Shown: positions 63,295 to 64,000 of the stretch, one piece after another | Position numbering within the stretch: the first letter of the stretch is position 1 | How the letters are laid out: the number at the start of each line of letters is the position of its first letter | DNA from: Antedon mediterranea | Taxonomy: Eukaryota; Echinodermata; Crinoidea; Comatulida; Antedonidae | DNA: 64,000 bases | NCBI RefSeq assembly: GCF_964355755.1 | Contig: NC_092678.1 | Location: 4,686,922 to 4,750,921, forward strand | Direction of reading: 5' to 3' | Translations under genes and position numbers: made by a program | The notes under the pieces: model-generated | The model's database searches: none | What the model was told of the DNA's origin: nothing | What the model saw: the letters and a program-made list of their open reading frames with translations, nothing else

Positions 63295-64000
63295 TATAGT
63301 TAAAGCTTGCAGAAACAAAGTCAAGAGGGAAATCATTAAAGCTAAAGTAAAATTTAATGCTGATAGAGTTAGACACCTGCAAAAAACTGACCCAGGTAAA
63401 ATGGCACCAACAGGTCAGAGTTATGACAAACACTAAGAAAATTGATCTCAATATACCAGTTCCTGAAATTTCTCCTTTGGATCATAAATCCTTTGCTAAT
63501 GTCATCAATGAATTGTTTACTAACATTAGTGCTCACATCCCTATTCTAAATAAAACTCAATTCCCCGCATTCCTTTTCTCTGACAAACCTGCACCTAAAC
63601 TTTTTCCTTGGGATATTAAAAAAAATAAAGATCTGTCAAAGAAAACAAGGCCTGCAGACCAGATTTGGTCCCGCCCAAAATTGTTAAATTATTTGCCATG
63701 GAGTTTAGTGAACCACTTTGTGATATACTCAACTGTTCTTTTTCTGAAAAAGTGGAAAAGGCAGTTGTAGTGGAAAAAGGCAGTTGTAGTCCTTGTGCCC
63801 AAGGTTCAGCCTCCTACTATTGACTATTGACAAACTCAGACCTATCTCCATTACTTCTGTGTTTGCCAAAGGAGCTGAGGAGTTTATCACTGACTGGATC
63901 TTGCAAAATATAAGTACAAAAATCGATGTTAACCAGTTTGGAAATGTTAATCTACTGCTCATTACCTGACCCACTTGGTGCATTATCTCTGTCAAGGTGC
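63295..64000 (+). pseudogene. LINE endonuclease-RT fragment running off the window
   Basis: Plus strand: VKREIIKAKVKFNADRVRHL, then after a one-base slip KWHQQVRVMTNTKK, FANVINELFTNISAHIP, APKLFPWDI, then ...LVPKVQP-like sequence, IDKLRPISITSVFAKGAEEF and ITDWILQN..NQFGNV, the linker and first RT motifs of a deuterostome LINE family distinct from the one on its left. Multiple slips and a duplicated 'aaaggcagttgtagt' at ~63758-63790. The 3' part is outside the window. Confidence 0.8.

Overview
The window is a piece of a low-GC, repeat-dense animal nuclear genome. Three observations point to a deuterostome invertebrate, most plausibly an echinoderm. One LTR retrotransposon has a Gypsy-type polymerase in the Gmr1 domain order (integrase before reverse transcriptase), an arrangement known from deuterostomes. 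A lineage-expanded tandem cluster of rhodopsin-class GPCRs is present. Short 'taggccta'-type motifs recur in AT-rich spacers. Species cannot be read from the sequence. Nothing prokaryotic is present (no operons, no CRISPR).

Layout. 1-0.8 kb: a dead Gypsy gag-protease fragment (minus). 0.95-5.76 kb: a 158-bp tandem satellite whose every unit carries a tRNA-like body with A and B boxes, interrupted by a 21-bp minisatellite that flips orientation. 5.8-12.3 kb: dispersed tRNA-like retroposons, a foldback, a 2.9-kb 51-bp minisatellite, a LINE fragment and a 42-bp minisatellite. 12.6-15.7 kb: a dispersed repeat, a LINE fragment and small tandem repeats. 16.1-19.8 kb: a ~300-bp satellite with a ~855-bp trimeric higher-order repeat. 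20-25 kb: diverged duplicated spacers, tRNA-like SINEs and a LINE fragment. 25.6-26.4 kb: a decayed spliced gene of unknown family (minus). 26.5-28 kb: an internally deleted Gypsy.

28.5-49 kb is the GPCR neighbourhood: at least three tandem plus-strand paralogues of one MECA-like rhodopsin receptor family, each with a short 5' exon and one main coding exon, plus older relics. GPCR1 is intact. GPCR2 is split by a 6.7-kb Gmr1-type LTR retrotransposon with a 5-bp target duplication. GPCR3 is frameshifted by a (TA)17 tract in TM6. A ~4.8-kb, ~99-copy, 48-bp minisatellite lies between GPCR1 and GPCR2.

50-64 kb is a transposon graveyard: a Gypsy integrase-tail fragment, two copies of a duplicated minus-strand exon, a degenerate Gypsy followed directly by a decayed TatD-like hydrolase reading frame, a second SINE copy, a minus-strand LINE split by a very young Gypsy (identical 94-bp LTRs, 5-bp target duplication, 1200-codon gag-pol), and a plus-strand LINE running off the end. 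The only apparently functional host gene is GPCR1; GPCR3 is one TA unit from an open frame. The most unusual items are the TatD-like frame downstream of a Gypsy pol, the tRNA-like satellite, the frame-controlling TA tract, and the spliced minus-strand gene remnant.
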